From: CALKJU01 sp046349355
GTDB taxonomy: Bacteria > Pseudomonadota > Alphaproteobacteria > Geminicoccales > Geminicoccaceae
Length of the DNA: 64,000 bases
Assembly (NCBI GenBank): GCA_046349355.1
Contig: JAXMCM010000014.1
Coordinates: 124,001-188,000 of the forward strand
Direction: 5' to 3'
Shown here in pieces: positions 56,107 through 63,688 of the stretch (positions are counted from its first letter, which is position 1; every line of letters begins with the position of its first letter). The notes below the pieces were generated by a model. It saw only the letters and a program-made list of their open reading frames with translations, did not search any database and was not told the DNA's origin. The translations under genes and the position numbers were made by a program.

Positions 56107-57750
56107 TCAGGACGCTCGCAGCCGCTTGAAGTGGTTGATGAGGCCGTTGGTGGACGCGTCGTGCGACACCACCGGCGCCGGCCCCTCCAGCTCTGGCAAG
56201 ATGCGTGCCGCGAGCTGCTTGCCGAGTTCCACGCCCCACTGATCGAAGCTGTTGATGTTCCAGATGATTCCCTGGGTGAAGATGCGGTGCTCGTAGAGCG
56301 CCACCAGCGAGCCCAGGCGGTACGGGGTCAGCCGTTCGTAGAGGATCGACGTCGTCGGCCGGTTCCCGGGGAACACCTTGTGCGGCAGCAGGGCCTCGAG
56401 GGCGGCGCCCTTCATGCCCTGCTTCTCGAGCTCGGCGCGCGCCTCGGCCTCGGTCTTGCCGAAGGCCAGCGCCTCGGTCTGCGCGAAGTAGTTGGCCAGC
56501 AGTTTCTCGTGATGATCGCCCAGCGGGGTGGCCGGATTGGCGGCGGCGATGAAGTCGCTGGGAACCAGTTTGGTTCCCTGGTGGATCAGCTGGTAGAACG
56601 CATGCTGGCCATTGGTGCCGGGTTCGCCCCAGATGATCGGCCCCGTCTGGTAGTCGACGCGCTTGCCGTCGCGATCGACGCCCTTGCCGTTGCTCTCCAT
56701 GTCGCCCTGCTGCAGGTACGCGGCCAGGCGGTGGAGGTGCTGGTCGTAGGGCAGGATCGCCCAGCTGTCGGCGCCGAGGAAGTTGTTGTACCAGATGCCG
56801 ATGAGGCCCATCAGCGCCGGGATGTTGCGCTCGAGCGGCGCTTCCTTGAAGTGCCGGTCCATGGCATGGGCGCCGGCCAGCAGCTCCTCGAAGCGGTCCA
56901 TGCCGATCGCCAGGGCGATGGGCAGGCCGATCGCCGACCACAGGCTGTAGCGGCCGCCGACCCAGTCCCAGAAGCCGAACATGTTGGCGGTGTCGATGCC
57001 GAACTTGGCGACCTCGCCGGCGTTGGTCGACACCGCCACGAAGTGCTTGGCCACCGCCGTCTCGCCCAGCGCCTCGACCAGCCACTTCCGCGCGCTGGCG
57101 GCGTTGGTCATCGTCTCCTGGGTGGTGAAGGTCTTGGAGGCGACGATGAACAGCGTGGTCTCGGGCTCGAGCACGGCCAGGGTGTCGACGAGATGCGCCC
57201 CATCCACGTTCGAGACGAAGTGCGGCCGCAGGTCGGCGCGCTGGTAGGGCTTGAGCGCCTCGCACACCATCAGCGGCCCGAGGTCGGAGCCGCCGATGCC
57301 GATGTTGACGATGTCGGTGATCGGCCTGCCGGTGGCGCCGCGCCAGTCGCCCGAGCGCACCCGCTCGCTGAACTTGCGGATGCGCGCCAGGACCTCGTTC
57401 ACCCCCGGCATGATGTCGACGCCGTCGACCTTGATCGGGTCGCCGGAGCGGTTGCGCAGGGCGACGTGCAGGACCGCCCTGCCCTCCGTCGCGTTGATCG
57501 CGGCCCCGCCGAACATCTGGCTGCGCCACCATTCGAGGTCGCAGTTGCGGGCGAGGTCGAACAGCAGCCGCAGCGCCTCGTCGTCGATCCGGTGCTTCGA
57601 GAAGTCGACCAGCATGTCCTCGAAGCGGAAGGAGAGCTGGCCAAAGCGGTTTGGATCGCGGGCGAAAAGCTCGCGCAGGTTCACGCCCTTCAGGCTCTCC
57701 GCGTGCTGCTGCAGGGCCTGCCAGGCGGGCGAGCTGGTGAGAGCGCTCAT
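56107..57750 (-). CDS. pgi: Glucose-6-phosphate isomerase
   Basis: The 547-aa Pgi interconverts glucose-6-phosphate and fructose-6-phosphate. Motifs are IGIGGSDLGPLMVCEAL, FIVASKTFTTQETMTNA (phosphate loop), IIWGEPGTNGQHAFYQLIHQG with catalytic Glu and His, and the end NSFDQWGVELGKQL with the active-site Lys. Its ATG overlaps the stop of the upstream kinase gene (ATGA), so fructose phosphorylation and isomerisation are co-translated. Confidence 0.97.
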   Translation of the reverse strand: MSALTSSPAWQALQQHAESLKGVNLRELFARDPNRFGQLSFRFEDMLVDFSKHRIDDEALRLLFDLARNCDLEWWRSQMFGGAAINATEGRAVLHVALRNRSGDPIKVDGVDIMPGVNEVLARIRKFSERVRSGDWRGATGRPITDIVNIGIGGSDLGPLMVCEALKPYQRADLRPHFVSNVDGAHLVDTLAVLEPETTLFIVASKTFTTQETMTNAASARKWLVEALGETAVAKHFVAVSTNAGEVAKFGIDTANMFGFWDWVGGRYSLWSAIGLPIALAIGMDRFEELLAGAHAMDRHFKEAPLERNIPALMGLIGIWYNNFLGADSWAILPYDQHLHRLAAYLQQGDMESNGKGVDRDGKRVDYQTGPIIWGEPGTNGQHAFYQLIHQGTKLVPSDFIAAANPATPLGDHHEKLLANYFAQTEALAFGKTEAEARAELEKQGMKGAALEALLPHKVFPGNRPTTSILYERLTPYRLGSLVALYEHRIFTQGIIWNINSFDQWGVELGKQLAARILPELEGPAPVVSHDASTNGLINHFKRLRAS

Positions 57751-58724
57751 CGGCTGGTCTCCGTCCGGTCGGCGGCCAGGGCGGCCTCGACCGCGCCGCG
57801 CGTGGGCAACGAGGGAATGGCGCCGCGGGCCGTCGTGGTCAGGGCACCGACCACGTTGGCGAGACGGCAGATGCGCACGAGGGCCGCGTCGTCGTCGACG
57901 GCACCCGGCTCGCCGATCAGTCCGGCCAGCAGGCCCGAGACGAAGCCGTCGCCGGCGCCGGTCGTGTCGACCGGCTTCACCTTGATGCTGGGGACCTCGT
58001 GAACGCCCTCGCGGGTGAACATCACGCAGCCGCGGCCGCCCATCGTCACGACGCCGACCCGCAGGCCCTTGTGCCACAGCCGGTCGCGGAACACCGCCGG
58101 GTCGCGGCTGCCGGTCAGGAACTCGAGCTCGTCATCGCTCAGCTTGACCACCGCCGCCCGCCTCAGTCCCTCGGGGATGACCGCCCGGGCCTCGGCCGAG
58201 CTCGCCCACAGCGGCAGCCGGAGGTTGACGTCATAGGAGATCAGCTTGCCGCCGGCAGCGGCCAACGAGGCGGCATGCAAGGCCGTCTCGCGCGGTTGCG
58301 GTGCGGCCAGGCTGATCGAATCGAAGTGGAAGATCCGGGCACCCTCGACCGTGCCGCGATCGACTTCGTCGGGCGTGAACAGCATGTCGGCGCTGGGGTG
58401 GCGATAGAACAGGAACTCGCGCTCGCCATCCTCGCGCAGCGAGACGAACGCCAGGGCCGTGCGCGCCCGCGGCTCGAAGCGCAGGGCATCGACCGCGACG
58501 CCCTCGTTGCGCAGGGTGTCGGCGAGGAAATGGCCGAACGGGTCGTCGCCGACCTTGCCGATGAAGGAGCTGGGGACACCCAGGCGGGCGAGGCCGACGG
58601 CGACGTTCGCGGCGGCACCGCCCGGCGCCTTCACGAAAGCGGGGACGTCGGCCAGCGAATGCCCGGACACGGTCGGCACGAAGTCGATCAACAGGTCGCC
58701 GAAACAGGCCACTGCGGCCGTCAT
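57747..58724 (-). CDS. PfkB-family carbohydrate kinase, likely fructokinase
   Basis: The 325-aa ribokinase-fold kinase has the N-terminal PGGAAANVAVGLARLG (sugar-binding GG), ALAFVSLREDGEREFLFYR, and the C-terminal DTTGAGDGFVSGLLAGL with the catalytic Asp and anion hole. This architecture is typical of bacterial fructokinases, and the following pgi fits phosphorylation of fructose to fructose-6-phosphate. ATG 58724 has AGGGAGA 6 nt upstream. It is the first gene of the frk–pgi–glg–pgm operon. 2-Keto-3-deoxygluconate or ribose cannot be excluded as substrates. Confidence 0.87.
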   Translation of the reverse strand: MTAAVACFGDLLIDFVPTVSGHSLADVPAFVKAPGGAAANVAVGLARLGVPSSFIGKVGDDPFGHFLADTLRNEGVAVDALRFEPRARTALAFVSLREDGEREFLFYRHPSADMLFTPDEVDRGTVEGARIFHFDSISLAAPQPRETALHAASLAAAGGKLISYDVNLRLPLWASSAEARAVIPEGLRRAAVVKLSDDELEFLTGSRDPAVFRDRLWHKGLRVGVVTMGGRGCVMFTREGVHEVPSIKVKPVDTTGAGDGFVSGLLAGLIGEPGAVDDDAALVRICRLANVVGALTTTARGAIPSLPTRGAVEAALAADRTETSR

Positions 58725-58866
58725 CTGGGTCTCCCTGTGTCCCGCGCCGATGATGGCGGCGGTTGCGTCCGGACGCCAGTGCCCTTGCGCACCTCTCGTC
58801 CGACGGCCCCGCTTCAACGCGGCGGGGCCCCTTCCCTATGCCCTCGCACGCGGCACGCGTCAATAA

Positions 58867-58885
58867 ATAAATCCGGTGGATTTAT
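58867..58885. promoter_or_regulatory. Perfect 19-bp palindrome upstream of the glycogen operon (operator candidate)
   Basis: ATAAATCC (58867–58874) and GGATTTAT (58878–58885) are exact inverted copies around GGT. The palindrome is about 140 bp before the kinase start, in an AT-rich island within very GC-rich DNA. Size and symmetry suit a dimeric repressor such as a LacI-, GntR- or ROK-type sugar regulator; no regulator gene is adjacent. Confidence 0.5.
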
Positions 58886-58910
58886 GTTTTGATCATCCCT
58901 CCGCCAGAAC

Positions 58911-58940
58911 GAAAATGGCCGCGCCCGGGGGCGCGGCCAT
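58911..58940 (-). terminator. Rho-independent terminator of the pxp/acc operon
   Basis: On the minus strand a near-perfect GC-rich hairpin (58915–58940, up to 12 paired bases, ATGGCCGCGCCC pairing with its exact complement) is followed by TTTTCGTTCT. It lies about 300 bp past the biotin-carrier gene, the last gene of that operon, and no other minus-strand gene is between. Confidence 0.7.
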
Positions 58941-59236
58941 CCTCGCTTGGCAAGCCGGAACCGTCGCTACGATGTACCGGCTCGCGACGTCCCGCCGAAC
59001 CATGTCCAGGGGCGGAACGCGCGATGGCGTGCCGCCCGGCGAGCGTTGCGCGGGCGAGCGATCAGGCTCAGCACCGCCGCGGGATTGACGAGCTCCACAT
59101 TCATGGCCGCCGTCTCCAGTTGTCTTCACCGTGGCCGGTCCGGGATTTCCCCGCCGGCCTTCCGACACATTGGAGACCCCAGCACGCTTCGCCATGCCCA
59201 TGCTGCAATGCAGCATTGCACGGGCCCGGCTCGGGA

Positions 59237-59455
59237 TCAGGCGATCTCGACGGCGACCACGCCGGCGTCGACGCCCTCCTGGCCTTCGGTGATGTGGACG
59301 GCGGTCACCGTCCCGTCGGCTTCGGCATGGTGCGGCACCTCGGTCTTCATGACCTCGAGGATGAACAGGACGTCCCCGGCCTTCACCGCGTCGCCCGGCT
59401 TGACCAGCACCTTCCAGACGTTGCCGGGAATCTGGATCTCGATCTGTTGCGCCAT
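59237..59455 (-). CDS. Biotin carboxyl carrier protein (stand-alone biotinyl domain)
   Basis: The 72-aa protein is a single biotinyl/lipoyl-attachment domain with EVMKTE at about 34–39; the Lys in VMKT is the biotinylation site. It lacks the long N-terminal linker of AccB of acetyl-CoA carboxylase, so it is a dedicated carrier for the adjacent carboxylase module. It follows the carboxyltransferase-like PxpC gene by 13 bp and ends the operon. Confidence 0.93.
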   Translation of the reverse strand: MAQQIEIQIPGNVWKVLVKPGDAVKAGDVLFILEVMKTEVPHHAEADGTVTAVHITEGQEGVDAGVVAVEIA

Positions 59456-59468
59456 CGGAGGCTCCCGT

Positions 59469-60437
59469 TCAGGCGATGCTGGCGGCGCTGGCGACCGCGT
59501 CGAGCTGGCGGCGCAGCGCCTGCGCCTCCTCGACGCTCACCAGCCTGAAGCGCAGGGTGTCGCCGGGCTTGGCCTGGCCCAGCTTCCAGAAGGCGCAGGT
59601 GGGCACCGTATAGGGGCAGATGAAGCCGCCCATCGAGCAGCCGTCGTGCAGCAGGATGATCGGCGTCTGCCCGGCGAGGTTGATGCCGCCCAGCGGATAG
59701 CCCTGGTCGATGATGTTCGACGGCTCCGAGCCGTTCTCCGGCGCCTTGTTGTAGGCCTTGTCGGAGAACGTCCATTGCGGGCCGTCGAGGCGGTAGCCGG
59801 TGCGGGCGCTCTTGCCCGACAGCTTCCACGGCGTGGTCAGGAACCGCTCCTTGCCGGGCGCGTCGATCCAGTCGTCGTTCGGGCCCTCGCAGACCTCGAT
59901 CGTCCACGACTTGTCGCTGCTGATCGGCGGCATGGCCTCCGCCTTCACCTTGCGGCCCGGCGTGCCCTTGCCGGCGTTGACCGGCAGCTTCTGCCCGTCC
60001 TGGATCGCATGGCCCTCGATCCCGCCGATGCCGGCGACATGGAAGGTCGACTGCGAGCCGAGCCACGGCGCATTGGCGAAGCCGCCGGCGACCGCGATGT
60101 AGGCGCGGGCCCCGACGGTGGCGGCCTTCAGCGCCAGCGTCTGCCCCGCCTTGACCGCCACGCTCTCCCACATCGGCAAAGGTGCGCCGTCCAGCGTCGG
60201 CGCCATGCTGGCGCCGCACACGGCGATCACCGTGTCCTCGCCGAAGCGCAGCGTCGGCCCGAGGAACTGCGCTTCCAGCCCGGCGGCACCCGGCGCATTG
60301 CCGACCAGCAGGTTGGCCAGCCGGAACGACCAGGAATCCATCGGGCCCGACGGCGGAAAACCCTGGTTCCAGAACCCGATCCGCCCCGGATAGTCCTGGA
60401 TGCTGGTCTCGAAGCCCTTCTTGACGACCTCGATCAT
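59469..60437 (-). CDS. Biotin-dependent carboxyltransferase-like protein (PxpC/KipA family)
   Basis: The ~322-aa protein matches the PxpC/KipA family. Its start MIEVVKKGFETSIQDYPGRIGF corresponds to the family's 'vl.pGl.ttvQDlGR.G'. PSGPMDSWSFRLANLLVGN, GGINLAGQTPIILLHDGCSMGGF and a final SVEEAQALRRQ helix follow. In PxpABC this subunit is half of the ATP-dependent 5-oxoprolinase, and the fold is that of urea-amidolyase carboxyltransferase domains. ATG 60437 gives a better Shine-Dalgarno spacing than ATG 60443. A biotin carrier and biotin carboxylase in the same operon suggest true biotin-dependent chemistry. Confidence 0.85.
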   Translation of the reverse strand: MIEVVKKGFETSIQDYPGRIGFWNQGFPPSGPMDSWSFRLANLLVGNAPGAAGLEAQFLGPTLRFGEDTVIAVCGASMAPTLDGAPLPMWESVAVKAGQTLALKAATVGARAYIAVAGGFANAPWLGSQSTFHVAGIGGIEGHAIQDGQKLPVNAGKGTPGRKVKAEAMPPISSDKSWTIEVCEGPNDDWIDAPGKERFLTTPWKLSGKSARTGYRLDGPQWTFSDKAYNKAPENGSEPSNIIDQGYPLGGINLAGQTPIILLHDGCSMGGFICPYTVPTCAFWKLGQAKPGDTLRFRLVSVEEAQALRRQLDAVASAASIA

Positions 60438-60457
60438 GGCCATGCTCCTCCCCGCCC

Positions 60458-61327
60458 TCAGAACCGGTCCCTGGGGTTGATGGTCGTGAGCCATTGCTTG
60501 TACTGGCCGACCGAGAACTTCTGGTACGCGTTGACGTTGTAGACGTAGGTGCCTTCCTTCACCTTCGCCTCGCACCACTCGAACTCCTCGACGCTGATCG
60601 GCTCGAACTTCACCCGGTCGCCGGGGCGGAACAGACAGATCGAGTCGCGGAACACGTCGAAGCGCTGCGCCGGATCCCAGATGGGGATCGGGGTGCGCGC
60701 GAAGATCTGGTAGCCGCCCGGCGTCTGCACCGGATAGATCGCGGTCGAGGCCCCGCCCATGCCGATGGTGCCCTGCGGCGTCCAGGTGCGCGGCGGATTG
60801 TATTTCGGCGCCGTGATCACGCTGCGCGGATCGAGCGCCATCATGAACGGCAGGCCCGGCCAGAAGCCCAGGGACGCGATCCAGTACTCGGTGCCCGAGT
60901 GGACCCGCTTGACCTGCTCGGGCCCCTCGAGGCCGTTGATCTCGGCAACGTACTCCGGATCCCAGGTCTTCGGCTTGATCTTCGCCGAATAGTCCTCGAC
61001 GCAGGCCTTGGTCCACGGATCGTTGTAGACGGCCGGCAGGTAGAACAGCCGCGACGGCAGCTCGATGTCGGCGGTGGAGCCGAGATTGCCGACGAGTGCC
61101 GTCAGCTCCTTGCGCAGGTCGGCGGCCGAGATGGCGTCCGGGTCGTAGTGGACCAGCAGCGAGGCGAAGCAGGGCGCGCTCTCGACCACGCCCTTGAGGC
61201 CGCTGTCGACGATCGCGGTCGCCAGGCCCTGCGCCATGAAGTTCAGCTCGAGGTTCATCTCGTTGCCGAACTCGATCAGGACGAAGCGATCCGCCGCCGG
61301 CAGAAAGCGCGGTTCCTGGTAGATCAT
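60458..61327 (-). CDS. PxpB/KipI-family (cyclophilin-like) subunit
   Basis: The 289-aa protein carries the KipI/PxpB domain: DRFVLIEFGNEMNLELNFM at the start, SLLVHYDPDAISAADLRKEL, and the YWIASLGFWPGLPFMMALD and PGGYQIFARTPIPIWDP stretches of the cyclophilin-like half. It is about 70 residues longer than E. coli PxpB (218 aa), with an added C-terminal part (ISVEEFEWCEAKVKEGTYVYNV). Older annotations call these 'allophanate hydrolase subunit 1', but the real allophanate hydrolase here is at 41376–43100. It lies 13 bp after the biotin carboxylase gene. Confidence 0.87.
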   Translation of the reverse strand: MIYQEPRFLPAADRFVLIEFGNEMNLELNFMAQGLATAIVDSGLKGVVESAPCFASLLVHYDPDAISAADLRKELTALVGNLGSTADIELPSRLFYLPAVYNDPWTKACVEDYSAKIKPKTWDPEYVAEINGLEGPEQVKRVHSGTEYWIASLGFWPGLPFMMALDPRSVITAPKYNPPRTWTPQGTIGMGGASTAIYPVQTPGGYQIFARTPIPIWDPAQRFDVFRDSICLFRPGDRVKFEPISVEEFEWCEAKVKEGTYVYNVNAYQKFSVGQYKQWLTTINPRDRF

Positions 61328-61340
61328 CGACGGCAGCCCC

Positions 61341-62705
61341 TCACTTGAGGTCGGAGAGATAGGACTCGACGAAGCCCGTCCAGCTCTCGCCGGCGCGGAA
61401 GCGCGGATGGCGCATCAGCTTGCCGAGAAAGGCGGCGTTGGTGCGGATACCCTCGACCTGGACGGTGTCGAGGACGGCGGCCATCCGGTCGAGCGCCGCG
61501 GTGCGGTCCGCAGCGTGCACCACCAGCTTGGCCAGCATCGGATCGTAGTAGTGGGTGACCTTGTCGCCCTCGCGGTAGCCGGTGTCGACCCGCAGGCCGT
61601 GGCCCTCGGGCGGCAGGCGGAACACCGTCAGCGGGCCGGGCGACGGCAGGAAGTTCATCTCCGGCCGCTCGGCATAGAGCCGGCACTCGAGCGCATGGCC
61701 CGTCGCGGTGACCGCCGCCTGCGGGTACTGGTCGGCAAGGTCGCGATCGCCGCGGGCGAGGCGCAGCTGCATCCCAACGAGGTCGAGGCCGGTGAGCATC
61801 TCGCTGACCGGATGCTCGACCTGGATCCGCGTGTTCATCTCGAGGAAGTAGAAGTCCTCGTCGGGGCCGACGACGAACTCGATCGTGCCGGCGCCGCGGT
61901 AGCGTTCCTGCCGCGCCAGCGCGACCGCCGCCTCCGCCATGCGATTGCGGGTCGCCGCCGACAGGCGCGGTGCCGGGCTCTCCTCGACGATCTTCTGGAA
62001 GCGGCGCTGGATCGAGCACTCGCGCTCGAACACATGGATCGCCCGGCCGTCGCCGAAGCCGAACACCTGGATCTCGATGTGCCGCGCCGGGTGCAGGTAG
62101 CGCTCGAGGTAGACGCAGCCGTCGCCGAAGGCGTTGCGGGCCATGGTCTGGGTCGAGCCGACGACGTCGCGCAGCTGCTCGGGCCGCTCGACCTTGCGCA
62201 TGCCGATGCCGCCACCGCCGGCCGCAGCCTTGACCAGCAGCGGATACCCGACCGCTGCGCCGGCCTCCTCGAGGCCGTCCAGCTGGCCCTCGAGGAAGCG
62301 CGGACTGCCCTGCAGGATCGGCACGCCCGCACCGTGCGCCAGCAGCCGGGCCCGCTCCTTGTCGCCCATGTCCTCGATGGTCCGCGGGTCGGGGCCGACC
62401 CAGGTCAGCCCGGCCTCCATCACGGCCCGGGCAAAGCCGGCATTCTCGGCGAGGAAGCCGTAGCCCGGATGGATGGCGTCGGCGCCGGTCTCGATGGCGG
62501 CGTCCAGCACCCGCTCCATGCGCAGGTAGCTGTCGGCGGCCTTGGCCGGACCGATGGCCACGGCACGGTCGGCCAGCACGGTGTGCAGCGAGCCCGCGTC
62601 GGCCTCCGAGTGGACGGCCACCGTCTCGATGCCGAGCGCCTTGCAGCTGCGGATGACGCGGCAGGCGATCTCGCCGCGGTTGGCGATGAGGACCCGGCGC
62701 ATCAC
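61341..62705 (-). CDS. Biotin carboxylase (AccC-like), dedicated to the pxp-like module
   Basis: The 454-aa ATP-grasp biotin carboxylase starts VLIANRGEIACRVIRSCKALGI. It has the glycine-rich ATP loop KAAAGGGGIGMRKV, HIEIQVFGFGDG, ECSIQRRFQKIVEESPAP, and the catalytic Glu/Arg/Asn stretch EMNTRIQVEHPVSEM. It would carboxylate the small carrier protein at 59237–59455. It overlaps the LamB/YcsF gene by 4 bp. Whole-cell acetyl-CoA carboxylase is usually encoded as accB–accC elsewhere, so this copy looks pathway-specific. Confidence 0.93.
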   Translation of the reverse strand: MMRRVLIANRGEIACRVIRSCKALGIETVAVHSEADAGSLHTVLADRAVAIGPAKAADSYLRMERVLDAAIETGADAIHPGYGFLAENAGFARAVMEAGLTWVGPDPRTIEDMGDKERARLLAHGAGVPILQGSPRFLEGQLDGLEEAGAAVGYPLLVKAAAGGGGIGMRKVERPEQLRDVVGSTQTMARNAFGDGCVYLERYLHPARHIEIQVFGFGDGRAIHVFERECSIQRRFQKIVEESPAPRLSAATRNRMAEAAVALARQERYRGAGTIEFVVGPDEDFYFLEMNTRIQVEHPVSEMLTGLDLVGMQLRLARGDRDLADQYPQAAVTATGHALECRLYAERPEMNFLPSPGPLTVFRLPPEGHGLRVDTGYREGDKVTHYYDPMLAKLVVHAADRTAALDRMAAVLDTVQVEGIRTNAAFLGKLMRHPRFRAGESWTGFVESYLSDLK

Positions 62706-63427
62706 GCCAGCCAGGGCTGCAGGGCCGCCTTCACCGCCGCGGCCACGGCCGGGGCATTGGGGGTGTCGGAATGCACGCAGACCGACTGGAAGCTGACGTC
62801 GAGCTCCTTGCCGCTGGCGGCGGTCACCTTGCCGTCCTTCCAGGCGCGCACGACGCGCTTGGCCGCCGCCTCGGGCTCCCAGGCATGGTGCTCGCGGGTG
62901 ATGATGACCATGCCCTGATCGTTGTACTCGAGGTCCGAGTAGAACTCGCCGACCATGCTGAGGCCGCGCTCGGGATAGACGGTGCTGTGCAGCGTGCCGT
63001 GCATGCCGAACACCGGCACGCCGAAATGCTCGGCCGCGTCGCAGACGGCGTGGGCGATCTCCGGGTCGCGCCCGGCCATGCCGTAGAGCGCACCGTGCGG
63101 CTTGATGTGGTTGAGCGGCATGCCCTCGGCGTCGAGGAACGCCTTCAGCGCCCCGACCTGATACATGATGATCGCCGCCATCTCCTCGCGCGGGATCGAC
63201 ATCACCCGGCGGCCGAAGCCCTGCAGGTCCGGCAGCGACGGATGCGCGCCGACGCGCACGCCGTGCTGCCTGGCGAGGCGCACGGTGTTGCGCATGTGGA
63301 CCGGATCGGAGGCGTGGAAGCCGCAGGCCACGTTGGCGACGGTGATGAACGGCATGATCGCCGCATCGTCACCCATCTTCCAGAGCCCGTAGCTCTCGCC
63401 CATGTCGCAGTTGATGGTGACGGTCAT
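62702..63427 (-). CDS. pxpA: LamB/YcsF-family protein, 5-oxoprolinase subunit A-like
   Basis: The 241-aa protein has the LamB/YcsF hallmark TINCDMGESYGLWKMGDDAAIMPFITVANVACGFHASDP, HPSLPDLQGFGRR, HIKPHGALYGMAGRDPEIA and the end VCVHSDTPNA. PxpA with PxpB and PxpC cleaves 5-oxoproline to glutamate using ATP. Here it is the first gene of a run that also holds a biotin carboxylase and carrier. ATG 63427 has GGAGGG close upstream; the longer frame to 63523 is filler. Confidence 0.9.
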   Translation of the reverse strand: MTVTINCDMGESYGLWKMGDDAAIMPFITVANVACGFHASDPVHMRNTVRLARQHGVRVGAHPSLPDLQGFGRRVMSIPREEMAAIIMYQVGALKAFLDAEGMPLNHIKPHGALYGMAGRDPEIAHAVCDAAEHFGVPVFGMHGTLHSTVYPERGLSMVGEFYSDLEYNDQGMVIITREHHAWEPEAAAKRVVRAWKDGKVTAASGKELDVSFQSVCVHSDTPNAPAVAAAVKAALQPWLA

Positions 63428-63688
63428 GGCAACCCTCCGGGCCCTTGCGTTACGGCATGCCCGCAGCCTTCGCAAGACCGCCGCCGGGGCGCCGTGATCA
63501 ATGATCGGTCGGCGCCTTGACACCGGCCGGGAGGGGACTGACAGTCCTCTCGAACCCGCCCGACATCCCGATGCCGTCAGCCCTCGTCAGTCCGGTTTGG
63601 CGCGCGATTTGCGTCCTGCCGGCCAGATCGGCGGAACCGGCGACGAGTCGCCGGACCGGGACACGAATCAAGAAAGGATGAGGACGCG
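63428..63688. promoter_or_regulatory. Divergent promoter region, pxpA-like operon / TorT-like gene
   Basis: This 261-bp gap separates divergent starts. A 9-bp inverted repeat with one mismatch, GAGGGGACT (63531–63539) and AGTCCTCTC (63543–63551) with a 3-nt centre, lies roughly midway and may be an operator for both sides. AAAGGATGAGGA precedes the ATG at 63689. Confidence 0.4.

Larger units (their letters stand above)
58725..59236. promoter_or_regulatory. Intergenic: promoter of glycogen operon and end of the pxp/acc operon
   Basis: This is a 512-bp gap between two minus-strand operons. From the right it carries the terminator hairpin at 58911–58940, an AT-rich palindrome at 58867–58885, and a GC-rich hairpin (58805–58812 with 58822–58829, 9-nt loop) in the leader of the kinase gene. 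The AT-rich block around 58860–58895 is the most promoter-like sequence here. Between 58941 and 59236 I see only GC-rich DNA without a convincing gene. Confidence 0.45.

Noticed and set aside
59469..61327. Reading the PxpC/PxpB-like genes as allophanate hydrolase subunits
   Set aside because: The KipA/KipI names were historically transferred that way. A genuine AtzF-type allophanate hydrolase is at 41376–43100, and the neighbours here (LamB/YcsF) point to the oxoprolinase-like family.
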